Numbered from the stretch's first letter, positions 17,142-24,897 are shown. The stretch: DNA of 33,586 bases from Candidatus Borrarchaeum yapensis (GCA_016840515.1 JAEOSF010000013.1:1-33586), one strand, 5' to 3'. Numbers and translations are program-made. The notes: generated from the sequence alone by a model not told the origin.

Positions 17142-18542
17142 TTGGTTACGATTTGGGAAATCTTAGATCGAGTTGAAGAAGGTCCAGCCTGTAAGGAAAC
17201 TGATTTTGATTTAAATATATTTTCAGCTACTGTAAACAGGTTGGTGAGTGAACATAACCTCAAATGCACTCCAGAAGAGCCTATCCCAAATGACAACACA
17301 TTGGCAGATGAGGTTTTTGAAGCAGGGTTAGAGTTAGCACTTGAGGTTGGCATGCTATGTACTTCAACATCTCGACGGATCATTTTTGAAGAGGATGAAA
17401 TAAAAGAAATGCTAAGAGGACTACCTGGCGAAGTCGTAATGGGAAAAGAAAAGGATACACGTGTCATGAGGTGGAGAACAATAAGCGATTCGTTACCACC
17501 ACTCATTCAAACTGGTGGATTAGGTCAGCCCACTAGTGAAGATATCTTTCTGGAAGAAGCAGTTGCTTTCGCACAGGATCCTTTAACTGATTATTTCAAT
17601 CAAGGTTCTCTTACTACAGTATATGGCAGGGCAATTAAAGCTGGCGCGCCATTGGAAGTGGAGGCGGGAAAATACGAAATAGCACTAGTTCGTGAAGCCC
17701 TTAGAAGAGTAGGAAGACCTGGATTGTCTATTCTTGGCACCGAAACAAGCGTTACATGTTTAGCAGAAATTGCAGCAAGTTCTACAGAAGGTGGCCTTCG
17801 CAGGACTGACTCACATCTGGTTGCAATTGCATCTGATTTAAAAACAGACTATCAGGTACTTTCAAAAGTTGTCCATCTTGTTGGATACGATGCTCTTATT
17901 TGTGGTTTATATACCGCTATTATGGGAGGATATGCAGGAGGACCAGAAGGAGTAGCTATTGCAAGGGTAGCAGGATCAATATTAGGACAATTAGTTCATA
18001 GACATTCTTTTGCAATCACTGGCACGCCATACAATATGCGTTATGTTGACATAGTACCGGAGATTTCACAATTAAGGAAAATGCTATGGGCACACTCTAT
18101 CGCAATGCAAGCTTTAAGCAGAAATTCGAAGTTATTAATTGGTGGAACCGCGGGCGGTGCTGCAGGTCCTTGTACAGAAATGTTATTCTGGGAGATGGTT
18201 CCTGTCACGCTAATGCATACGGTCTCTGGATGTGCATTTATAGAAAGCTGTTTTGCTGCATTTAATAAATATCAAGATCGTCCTGGTGTACTAGAAGCCC
18301 GATTTACAGCTGAATTGGCTCACGCAATATCTAAGGCACAAATAACACGTGAAAATGCGAATGATCTCGTCAATAGTATTCTTAATGAAAAGTTTTCAAT
18401 TTATGATGGAAAGACAGCACCAGAGGGTAAGACATTCAAAGAGTGCTTTGATACGAAGACAATAAAGCCTAATGACGAATATTACAACTTATATAAGAGC
18501 GTAAAAATGCAGGCCGAAGATACATTAGGTATTTCGATTTAA
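17142..18542 (+). CDS. Monomethylamine methyltransferase (MtmB) homologue lacking pyrrolysine
   Basis: 466 aa from TTG 17142, which has GGAGG eight nt upstream; the open frame back to 17079 covers the TATA box. Characterised Methanosarcina MtmB is 458 aa and matches throughout: GMLCTSTSRRI versus GIYCTDTHRI, the GGYAGG glycine motif, AGPCTEM, and the tail PAGKTFQECYD versus PEGKTFKECFD. In MtmB the catalytic pyrrolysine 202 is in GRPGMGVOGPETS (in-frame TAG). Here the same segment is GRPGLSILGTETS with leucine 198 (codon CTT, 17733-17735). No in-frame stop occurs. It should be a TIM-barrel corrinoid methyltransferase, but without Pyl it probably does not use monomethylamine in the MtmB way, by analogy with non-Pyl MttB relatives that use quaternary amines. 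The divergent corrinoid protein is its likely methyl acceptor. Confidence 0.88.
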   Translation: MVTIWEILDRVEEGPACKETDFDLNIFSATVNRLVSEHNLKCTPEEPIPNDNTLADEVFEAGLELALEVGMLCTSTSRRIIFEEDEIKEMLRGLPGEVVMGKEKDTRVMRWRTISDSLPPLIQTGGLGQPTSEDIFLEEAVAFAQDPLTDYFNQGSLTTVYGRAIKAGAPLEVEAGKYEIALVREALRRVGRPGLSILGTETSVTCLAEIAASSTEGGLRRTDSHLVAIASDLKTDYQVLSKVVHLVGYDALICGLYTAIMGGYAGGPEGVAIARVAGSILGQLVHRHSFAITGTPYNMRYVDIVPEISQLRKMLWAHSIAMQALSRNSKLLIGGTAGGAAGPCTEMLFWEMVPVTLMHTVSGCAFIESCFAAFNKYQDRPGVLEARFTAELAHAISKAQITRENANDLVNSILNEKFSIYDGKTAPEGKTFKECFDTKTIKPNDEYYNLYKSVKMQAEDTLGISI

Positions 18543-18686
18543 TAGCGCTCTCCAAAAAGAGGGTGCCATTTTAAAAGAAGCATCTTTCTTTTTTTCCAGA
18601 GATATGTTAAAATATAGTGCTAAGTAGATCAACATTTGGAAACAAATTCAAAAACTAGTAGACGAAGAGGACTCAATCGATTTAAA

Positions 18687-19337
18687 TTAGTCTACCAAAA
18701 TCAACCCTGTCCATCGAACTAAATTATCCTTTGGTGGGCTTAGTTCGAAGCCAATGTTCTTTGCAGTTTTAAAGGCGTCAATGCCAACAGCTTCTATTGA
18801 TGGGCGAGCTTGAAATGGATGCTGACAAGCTTCTCCTGATTGTTGTGTTACACATTTAGAGCATAGTTTACAACTTCCACCAATAAATCCTGTCGCAAAA
18901 TAAAAGCCCATTGAATACGCTTTTGCTTCTACTTTATTCACAATTTTATGTAGATTTATTTGGCCCTTGTCAAGAGTATCTTTTCGGTTTTCAAAATATG
19001 ATTGATTTTCGTAAATTTCGCCTACACTTTCATTACTTTTAATAATCGTTGCTAGTTCTTCACTCAGGGGAGTATCTACTTGGATTAGTACAGCATAATT
19101 ATAGTTTGCCAACATAGCCCGAAATTCATCAACGGAAGGAGTATTTTTAGGAGGGCAACAGAGATTTATTCCGAAAGATGGGCATAATGGCACTTGACAC
19201 TTAAGACGGACTCTCTCATCTACGACAACGGCGTCTGCATCAAAAAACTTTGCCCTAGAGGCACCATTTTCAATAGCATAATCACATAACTTCTTAAGAT
19301 CATTAATAAGATCTTCAGTTCTTGTCTTAGACATCAT
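18687..19337 (-). CDS. DUF2284 predicted metal-binding protein
   Basis: About 216 aa from ATG 19337 (the next ATG is 19334; TTG 19346 opens the frame). Two cysteine clusters are family marks: CQVPLCPSFGINLCCPP at about residues 48-64, and CKLCSKCV followed by GEACQHPFQARPSIEAVGID near the C-terminus. Together they can bind Fe-S clusters or other metals. YSMGFYFATGF lies before the second cluster. DUF2284 proteins are frequent near corrinoid methyltransferase genes in anaerobes; function unknown, electron transfer or metal handling is a guess. It is convergent with the MtmB homologue, ending about 145 bp from it. Confidence 0.85.
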   Translation of the reverse strand: MMSKTRTEDLINDLKKLCDYAIENGASRAKFFDADAVVVDERVRLKCQVPLCPSFGINLCCPPKNTPSVDEFRAMLANYNYAVLIQVDTPLSEELATIIKSNESVGEIYENQSYFENRKDTLDKGQINLHKIVNKVEAKAYSMGFYFATGFIGGSCKLCSKCVTQQSGEACQHPFQARPSIEAVGIDAFKTAKNIGFELSPPKDNLVRWTGLILVD

Positions 19338-19450
19338 GCTTTCCAACTCGAAACAGGATTGTTTAATGGAATTTTATAAATGGTGACACTAGATAGTATT
19401 TTAACTTAAACTTTTTGCGCTAAATTATCCAGTCGATGAGGGACATTAAA

Positions 19451-20887
19451 ATGTCATTTTGGAAAGAAAACAATATGGAAAAGCTTATTACATTTAATGA
19501 CGTCATTCTTTTGCCAGGATGGAGTTCAATTGAACCTAAAGATCCTGATATTTCATCAAGAATCACTTTAAACCACAAATTAGTTTTGCCTTTTGTTTCG
19601 TCTCCAATGGATACTGTTACTGAAGAAGAAATGGCGATAGAACTAGCTAGACATGGAGGACTTGGAGTTATACATAGAAACTGCACAAAAGAAGAAGCAG
19701 TAAACATGACACGAAAAGTCAAGCGTGCAGAATCCTTCATCATTTCAGAAGTTTTCACTATAAAACCTGGTGAATCTGTGAAAAGTGCCACTGAATTAAT
19801 GAATCTACATAATGTCCATGGTCTACCAGTTTTAAACGATAACGAAAATTTAATAGGAATAGTTACATGGCGCGATATACGATTTGCTGATGATAAATTG
19901 AAAGTTGAAGATGTAATGACTAAAGATGTGATCACAGCAACTGAAGAAGTAAGTCTTGATGACGCCAAAACATTGCTCCACAAACATAGAATTGAAAAAT
20001 TGCCAATAGTTGATTCTATAACTGGTAAGTTGAAAGGACTTATTACAATCAAAGATATACTCTTGAAAGGAAAGTATCCGCATGCTGTAAGAGATGAAGA
20101 TGGACGATTACTATGTGCAGCAGCTATAAGTCCATTTGATTTAGAACGTGCTAAGGCGCTTGATAAATACGCAGACATTTTGGTGATAGACGTAGCTCAT
20201 TTTCATAACGTCAATTGCTTTAAAGGAACTAAAGAGATTTTGAATAGTGTAAGCGCTGATGTAATAGTTGGGAATATTGGAACATATGCAGCAGCAGTAG
20301 ATGTACTCAGCAGACTAGAAGGAATTGCAGGACTTAGAGTAGGAATTGGATCAGGAAGTATTTGCTCAACAAGCATGGTAACACGTGCGGGTTCCCCAAC
20401 ATTATATGCAACACTACAAGTTGCAAAGGCGACTGCTGAATTAGGAAATGATATACCGATCTGTGCAGATGGTGGAATTAAAAACAGTGGTGATATCGCC
20501 GTGGCTTTGGCTGCTGGCGCTTCAGCTGCAATGATGGGAAACATTTTTGCTGGATGTCGTGAATCTCCTGGACGTTTAATAGCTTTAGAAGGGAAATACT
20601 ATAAGCAATATTATGGAATGGGATCAATGGCAGCAAGAAAAAAACGATTTTCATTTGATAGATATTCTCAACCAAGTAAAGAGATTGCAGAAGGTGTAGA
20701 AGGCTTTGTCCCGTATCGAGGAACAATAAGTGATGTAATCAATGAACTTGCCGGTGGACTTAAAGCTGCATTAGGTTATGTTGGCGCGAGAGATCTTAAT
20801 GAACTTAAACAGAAAGCTCATTTCGGATTATTAACACCAGCAGGTATGCAAGAAATGCAACCTCACGATATAATTACGCCAAAATAA
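19451..20887 (+). CDS. guaB: Inosine-5'-monophosphate dehydrogenase
   Basis: 478 aa from ATG 19451 (GAGGGA seven nt upstream; ATG 19475, giving MEKLITFNDVILLPG, is the alternative and nearer the usual family start). It oxidises IMP to XMP with NAD, the committed step of GMP synthesis. The barrel begins ITFNDVILLPGWSS, and SSPMDTVTE follows. Two CBS domains are inserted (about residues 90-210, VFTIKPGESVKSATELM and VMTKDVITATEEV). The catalytic loop GSGSICST holds Cys305. Then come ICADGGIKNSGDIA, the YYGMGSMAA loop and EGVEGFVPYRG flap with the catalytic Arg region. All key parts are present, so it should be active. Monocistronic. Confidence 0.93.
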   Translation: MSFWKENNMEKLITFNDVILLPGWSSIEPKDPDISSRITLNHKLVLPFVSSPMDTVTEEEMAIELARHGGLGVIHRNCTKEEAVNMTRKVKRAESFIISEVFTIKPGESVKSATELMNLHNVHGLPVLNDNENLIGIVTWRDIRFADDKLKVEDVMTKDVITATEEVSLDDAKTLLHKHRIEKLPIVDSITGKLKGLITIKDILLKGKYPHAVRDEDGRLLCAAAISPFDLERAKALDKYADILVIDVAHFHNVNCFKGTKEILNSVSADVIVGNIGTYAAAVDVLSRLEGIAGLRVGIGSGSICSTSMVTRAGSPTLYATLQVAKATAELGNDIPICADGGIKNSGDIAVALAAGASAAMMGNIFAGCRESPGRLIALEGKYYKQYYGMGSMAARKKRFSFDRYSQPSKEIAEGVEGFVPYRGTISDVINELAGGLKAALGYVGARDLNELKQKAHFGLLTPAGMQEMQPHDIITPK

Positions 20888-20923
20888 TCGAAATTAACCA
20901 AACATAATCGAAATCGAAAAAGA

Positions 20924-21901
20924 TCAATCAGTTAATTTTGTAAATGCTGAAAAAAATTGTATAGAAAACTCTTCAAGAAGTTCAAAAGCTTGAATTAGCC
21001 TTTTTGTCCGTTCTTCTGTCACACGATGAGGTTCATGTATAGCAAATCGAATTTTTCCGATTAAATAATTCTCCCATAATTCTATGCAAAACCACGACTT
21101 CTTCTCATCATCAAGGAAGAAGTCGGATATCTTTTCGATGTCCTCTGAGTTAATAAGTCTCTGTGGTTTTGAGGATATTTTTGACTTTTGTTTATTTACC
21201 AAGAATAAGGCACTATTTAGAGCATGATCGCATGTTTTTATTGCCCTAAGGCCGACATATAAAGTCCATGTAGAACTTACTCTATCATCTAACATTAATC
21301 GAGTCTCACAAGACACATATTCAAAGAAATTATTCAATTCAACTTGATTTGCAAAGAATGTATGTGAAATCGTTAGATTCTTATTCCTTTCATCTAATCG
21401 CATTTCGTTAAGTAAATCGTGTCCAGAGAGATAACTCTTTTTATTACCATATTTTGACATGCGAATCGCTCCCAAGATTGTTACAACAAAAACCCCCATT
21501 AGACCTATGAAAGGAATTGGCCAAAACAATGGAGAGTACAAAATAATCAACAGAGTGCTTAAAAAGAAGAACGGTAGAAAGAAAAGAATCCATCTTATCT
21601 CAATCGTTTCCCTTTCAGTCATTTTGTTAAGATCTAGTATTTTTCCTTCAAGAGTTAAGGCATAACTAGAAGGTTCTTTTTTTGTATGAAGGTTCTTCTG
21701 ATGAGTCTCGATTAAAAGAAATTCTTTCCTGCGATTTCGACCCCTAACTTTACGTACCTGAATTATAACTAATATCATAAAACACAGCACAATAACTATA
21801 TAGGGTGTATATGGTGAGTTTTTCAGAACCTGAAACTGCTTGATAGCGCCTGATATTATATTTTGCATAACTGGCTCACTCACAATAATGAAAAAATCCA
21901 A
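20924..21901 (-). CDS. Membrane-anchored protein of unknown function
   Basis: 325 aa, not recognised. An N-terminal membrane segment (about 32-50, YTPYIVIVLCFMILVIIQV) precedes a very basic stretch (RKVRGRNRRKE). A hydrophobic hairpin (about 103-148) follows. The last 170 residues are soluble, largely helical and charged, and contain DEKKSWFCIELWENYLIGKI; no catalytic motif is seen. It is convergent with guaB (about 36 bp between stops) and divergent from the gene at 21954 with only about 50 bp between starts, so they may share control. Confidence 0.6.
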   Translation of the reverse strand: MDFFIIVSEPVMQNIISGAIKQFQVLKNSPYTPYIVIVLCFMILVIIQVRKVRGRNRRKEFLLIETHQKNLHTKKEPSSYALTLEGKILDLNKMTERETIEIRWILFFLPFFFLSTLLIILYSPLFWPIPFIGLMGVFVVTILGAIRMSKYGNKKSYLSGHDLLNEMRLDERNKNLTISHTFFANQVELNNFFEYVSCETRLMLDDRVSSTWTLYVGLRAIKTCDHALNSALFLVNKQKSKISSKPQRLINSEDIEKISDFFLDDEKKSWFCIELWENYLIGKIRFAIHEPHRVTEERTKRLIQAFELLEEFSIQFFSAFTKLTD

Positions 21902-21953
21902 TCACGTAAAAAGCTTACCTTTAATAATGAAGAAGTTTGCCAATCTCATATAA

Positions 21954-22793
21954 GTGGAGTTTTTAAAAATACTGATTCAAATATCAGCTTCATTCTTATT
22001 TGCTGTCTTTTTATGTATTGTATTTAGCTATATTTATAGAATTTTAATCTTTGTAGCGTTTAAGGTAATACTATATAAAGAAGCGCGCTATCGCGCACGT
22101 ATATATAAAGGGAGAGGTTATCGCGCTCGCATATTTGATAAAACGCGCCATCGCGCTCGAAGATCGCATGTAATGCCTTTAAAAAGGAGGGCAACAATTA
22201 TAAAGTATTTTGTCGGTGTTTTACTATATAGACTATTGGGGGTTAGAGAGATTTCGCTGGGAAAGAGAGCTAGAGTGCCGGATGAACTTCGTTGGCTTAC
22301 TAGAACCTATTTCCAAAAAAAGGGTTTAGTACCAGTTGACATAGCTCATTGGAAGCCATATCGGAAAAGCAATATCAGAAAAATGTTAGCAAATGATACG
22401 CTGCTTTTGAAAAACTCTATTGGCGATCACTTAGGGTTAGTAATTATAAAAGACTGGAATCGAGTGGTAGGAATTGATCAGGGCTATCAAATAAGTCGGC
22501 TGAGGAGTCTTCTTGTAAACGAAAACGTAGCAATAAATGGCTTAAGATTTATTCTAGTAAGTCATAGAGGTTTTTCAGAAAGTATCAAAGGATTTGCTCG
22601 CAAACAAGAAATTGAATTGAAATCCGAATATGAGATGACGTATGAATTCCCCACATTGAGAGAATTTATACGAAGGCGGAGGAGGACTCTAGAAAACGTA
22701 AGAGAAAAAGATGAGGCCCATGAAACCATTGTAGATAGTATTGACTCTGTACAGCCATATCAAATAGAAGCTTTAATAGAATGTATTGTGTAA
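21954..22793 (+). CDS. Membrane-anchored basic protein with a 10-residue tandem repeat, unknown function
   Basis: 279 aa starting at GTG 21954. Residues 5-40 are membrane-spanning. The cytoplasmic side begins with three copies of an arginine-rich 10-residue repeat (YRARIYKGRG / YRARIFDKTR / HRARRSHV), then another weakly hydrophobic segment (IIKYFVGVLLYRLLGV). The C-terminal 180 residues look like a globular alpha/beta domain (GLVIIKDWNRVVGIDQG, LRFILVSHRG), not assigned; a nuclease-like fold is possible but no clear catalytic set was found. A strong terminator follows at once. Confidence 0.6.
   Translation: MEFLKILIQISASFLFAVFLCIVFSYIYRILIFVAFKVILYKEARYRARIYKGRGYRARIFDKTRHRARRSHVMPLKRRATIIKYFVGVLLYRLLGVREISLGKRARVPDELRWLTRTYFQKKGLVPVDIAHWKPYRKSNIRKMLANDTLLLKNSIGDHLGLVIIKDWNRVVGIDQGYQISRLRSLLVNENVAINGLRFILVSHRGFSESIKGFARKQEIELKSEYEMTYEFPTLREFIRRRRRTLENVREKDEAHETIVDSIDSVQPYQIEALIECIV
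22083..22166 (+). repeat. 30-bp tandem repeat, three copies, inside a coding region
   Basis: The core (T/C)ATCGCGC recurs at 22089, 22119 and 22149, exactly 30 bp apart, each flanked by GC-rich partly palindromic bases (GCGCGCTATCGCGC; CGCGCCATCGCGC). These GC blocks stand out from an AT-rich gene. In frame they encode the arginine-rich 10-residue repeats. Confidence 0.75.
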
Positions 22794-22817
22794 AAGGGCA
22801 TTATTGCCCTTTTTTTA
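22793..22817 (+). terminator. Hairpin plus T-run terminator
   Basis: AAAGGGCA (22793-22800) pairs perfectly with TGCCCTTT (22805-22812) across TTAT and leads into a run of T. It overlaps the stop codon of the upstream gene, so it should end that transcript. Confidence 0.75.
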
Positions 22818-22820
22818 TCT

Positions 22821-23044
22821 GATATCAGCGAGAATGGCTGAAGCGGTGGTGCTTTCTTGCTTAACTACTCGTAAGAAAAAACAGCAATAAGTCATTTTTG
22901 ACAATATATATCTCTATTTTTTATTTCTTCATCTCTTCCAGAGGTTCTCATAGACTCTCTCATCAATGCGCTGTTAAGTAAACGTCACTTAAAATATGAG
23001 TATGTTTAGATAGTCATGGCAATTACAATCTTAGAGGAAATAAC
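22821..23044. other. Intergenic region with a possible mini-ORF
   Basis: AT-rich, with no gene of normal size. An 11-codon frame starting at ATG 23016 (MAITILEEIT) ends in an ATGA overlap with a 22-codon frame at 23045. GAATGGCTGAAGCGGTGGTG near 22832 looks like the start of a class II tRNA but cannot be folded into one. Confidence 0.3.
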
Positions 23045-23110
23045 ATGACAAAAAATCAAACAAAATATATTATTGGCGGTTTTAATGTAATGAGTGAATT
23101 AAAAATATGA
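23045..23110 (+). CDS. Possible 21-aa mini-ORF overlapping the next frame
   Basis: ATG 23045 has GAGG about 7 nt upstream and encodes a 21-aa peptide (MTKNQTKYIIGGFNVMSELK plus I). Its TGA overlaps the ATG of the frame at 23107 (ATGA), the classic sign of coupled translation. It may be a leader peptide or a decayed gene fragment. Low confidence because of length. Confidence 0.25.
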   Translation: MTKNQTKYIIGGFNVMSELKI

Positions 23111-23298
23111 AGCAAAAGTCAAGCGCATTCATGAAAATAACAGACAAAGAAAACAACAAGGAGCTCTACCAATGTCCTGAATGCGGTTTTCACTACCGCG
23201 AGAAAGAGTGGATGGAAAAGTGAGAAGCGTGGTGCAGGGAACACAATAGTTGTAATTTAGGTGTTACTGCACACGCGCAGGAGAGTAAAGAGAATTAA
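23107..23298 (+). pseudogene. Small zinc-ribbon-like protein interrupted by an in-frame TGA (possible selenocysteine)
   Basis: From ATG 23107 (or 23131) the frame encodes ELYQCPECGFHYREKEWMEK, meets TGA at 23221-23223, and continues open as EAWCREHNSCNLGVTAHAQE to TAA at 23296. Small archaeal and CPR-bacterial proteins that I recall with this layout read EKCEAWC at the junction, so the TGA replaces a cysteine codon (TGC/TGT). Three explanations fit: a single-base nonsense mutation, a sequencing error, or a selenocysteine codon. A 15-bp imperfect stem-loop starts three nt after the TGA. TGA is an ordinary stop in the next gene (23853). The following gene starts 19 nt downstream. Confidence 0.55.
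23227..23276 (+). promoter_or_regulatory. SECIS-like stem-loop immediately after the in-frame TGA
   Basis: GCGTG (23227-23231) pairs with CACGC (23272-23276). After a bulged G, TGCAG (23233-23237) pairs with CTGCA (23267-23271). After a GG/A internal loop, AACAC (23240-23244) pairs with GTGTT (23261-23265), closing a 16-nt loop. That is 15 pairs, starting three nt after the TGA. The in-frame position is like bacterial SECIS. Archaeal SECIS normally lie in UTRs and carry a GAA/A internal loop, which GGAA opposite A only resembles. Confidence 0.4.
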
Positions 23299-23316
23299 AA
23301 ATTAAGGAGAAAAATT

Positions 23317-23853
23317 ATGAAAAAACTTTTTGTTACAAGAGAAAGCGCCTGCTTACAGCCAATTAGGGAACTGATTGAAAAGCAAAAGCATAGGACGTTG
23401 GTATTATGGAGTATTGAATGTGCAGAGCGTGTACTTCCGATTTTTGAAGGGAAGTATCCACAAGATGAGCGGCCACGAGAAGCTATTGAAGCGGCAAAAG
23501 CATGGACGCGTGGAAAGATAAAAATGCCAGAGGCCAAAAAGGCTGCCCATGCTACACATAATGCTGCAACCGCAGTCGCCGAAGAAGATCCCGCTGCTTG
23601 TGCTGCTGCACGCGCTATGGGACACGTTGTTGGGACTGTCCATGTTGAAACGCACGCTATGGGTTTTGTTATGTACTCGATTACTGCATTTGTATATGCC
23701 GCTGAACATAAAGACGCTGATGATGTGATTGCTAAAGAATGTAATTGGTTGTATGACCGTTTACTATACTGGCAAGCAAATATTGACAAAGTAGATACAA
23801 TGTGGGCATCCTTTCTATTAAAAAATGATGTTCCAAACAAGGAAGCACTTTGA
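23317..23853 (+). CDS. Imm5-like putative immunity protein
   Basis: 178 aa, helical throughout, alanine-rich. The layout matches proteins annotated as 'putative immunity protein' (Imm-5-like): an N-terminal helix with LVLWSIECAERVLPIFEGKY and DERPREAIEAAKAW, then AHATHNAATA, then ARAMGHVVGTVHVETHAMG. AAGGAG lies 8 nt ahead of ATG 23317. Codon use is richer in G+C (GCC, CGC, GAC) than in neighbours. With the Cys-rich small frame 19 nt upstream, this suggests a cassette acquired from bacteria. No polymorphic toxin is seen in the window, so it would be an orphan; Imm-5 domains may also have housekeeping or anti-phage roles. Confidence 0.75.
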   Translation: MKKLFVTRESACLQPIRELIEKQKHRTLVLWSIECAERVLPIFEGKYPQDERPREAIEAAKAWTRGKIKMPEAKKAAHATHNAATAVAEEDPAACAAARAMGHVVGTVHVETHAMGFVMYSITAFVYAAEHKDADDVIAKECNWLYDRLLYWQANIDKVDTMWASFLLKNDVPNKEAL

Positions 23854-23947
23854 AGACAAAAGAAAGAATAGGAATTATAAAAAGTCTATCATCAAAGATA
23901 AATTTCCTAAATGGCTGGTAGAACACTAACCTTCTAACCTTAGAAAT

Positions 23948-24793
23948 CTAATTCAAAATTATTTCCATTAGAAAATCAAAATTCTGTTCCTCAGCCCAAA
24001 TGATAAAGAGTCTGTTTTCGATAGGGATAACAACTTGTTTAGCACTAGAAACCCAGTCAGTCCCAACAAATTTCAAATAGACTCCAGATCCAATATACGT
24101 CCGAATTTCCTCATCAACAAATTTTACATCCTCAAAACCTGGGATTCCATGCGTTCTTAATTCGTATTCTGTTTTGCTTTTTAATAAATTCAGAGCAGAT
24201 TGAGCCAGGTTTGTATCATTTTCTACATTTCGATTATATTCAAAAATAATTAATCCCGCATTACGGTGAAATCCTTTGGGTCCTTGAAGTTCATAATCAA
24301 ATACATTTCTCTCTAATGCTTCTGATTCTTCAATTACCTCCGAAAGAACCATCCAATTGTTCTCAAAAAGAGGTCTTAAGTATTTTTTAGTTGTAGGGTG
24401 TATCGTTTCGATTGTCAGTTCCTGCTTTCCTTTTTCTTGTTCTTGATAGATTTTTTCAAGACGGTCTCCTATAAAAAGTTGCTTTTCTTTTATTTTTTCC
24501 AATTCATTCTCTTTTTGCCCAATATATCCTTGTAATACAACAAACGGAGGTCTTGCAACAAATTTTGTTCTCTTAGGTATTATATCGACAGTTTCTATCC
24601 AACCTTTCTTATTTAAGCGTTTTAAAATTGCATATAGAGTTGTACGACCAATTTCATCAAACTCATTCTTTATTACTCCTGCGAATTCGCCCTTTGTTCC
24701 TTCTTTTAATAATCTTAGATAGACTTTAGCTTCGTCTGAACTTAAAGCGAAATCCTGTAGTTTTTGAATTAAATCGTCCTTAAATCTGCTCAT
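23948..24793 (-). CDS. TrmB-family transcriptional regulator
   Basis: 281 aa. An N-terminal winged helix-turn-helix (about 12-75: LQDFALSSDEAKVYLRLLKE, RTTLYAILKRLNKKGWIE) is followed by VARPPFVVLQGYI and a coiled-coil (about 88-120, ENELEKIKEKQLFIGDRLEK) for dimerisation. A C-terminal phospholipase D-like ligand domain then follows, as in TrmB. TrmB proteins sense sugars or other metabolites and act as repressors or activators. No ribosome site precedes ATG 24793, consistent with a leaderless transcript. It is divergent from a methyltransferase with a perfect palindrome between them, which is the expected operator. Confidence 0.85.
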   Translation of the reverse strand: MSRFKDDLIQKLQDFALSSDEAKVYLRLLKEGTKGEFAGVIKNEFDEIGRTTLYAILKRLNKKGWIETVDIIPKRTKFVARPPFVVLQGYIGQKENELEKIKEKQLFIGDRLEKIYQEQEKGKQELTIETIHPTTKKYLRPLFENNWMVLSEVIEESEALERNVFDYELQGPKGFHRNAGLIIFEYNRNVENDTNLAQSALNLLKSKTEYELRTHGIPGFEDVKFVDEEIRTYIGSGVYLKFVGTDWVSSAKQVVIPIENRLFIIWAEEQNFDFLMEIILN

Positions 24794-24823
24794 TTTTAAT
24801 CACACTGGTGGTTGTTACAAAAT

Positions 24824-24846
24824 ATTGTCATAATAGTTATGACAAT
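24824..24846. promoter_or_regulatory. Palindromic operator between TrmB-type regulator and methyltransferase
   Basis: Perfect 10-bp arms ATTGTCATAA and TTATGACAAT flank TAG. On the plus side TTTAAATAT (24854-24862), a TATA box, follows by 8 bp, leading to a start site near 24885 and GGAGG before ATG 24898. On the minus side AATATTTTGT lies about 25-35 nt ahead of ATG 24793. The palindrome touches both promoters, so the regulator probably controls itself and the methyltransferase. Confidence 0.7.
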
Positions 24847-24897
24847 AGTGACATTTAAATATTGTGTTTTATAAAATAAAACGGAGGCGATCAAAAA

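Noticed and set aside
19420..20178. 252-codon frame on the minus strand
   Set aside because: It lies wholly antisense to guaB, whose motifs are complete; the product is low-complexity Ser/Leu-rich with no family features.
22830..22900. tRNA-like start (GAATGGCTGAAGCGGTGGTG)
   Set aside because: No TTC arm, acceptor pairing or complete cloverleaf could be formed.
23295..23840. 181-codon minus-strand frame
   Set aside because: Antisense shadow of the Imm5-like gene, which has the ribosome site and family motifs.
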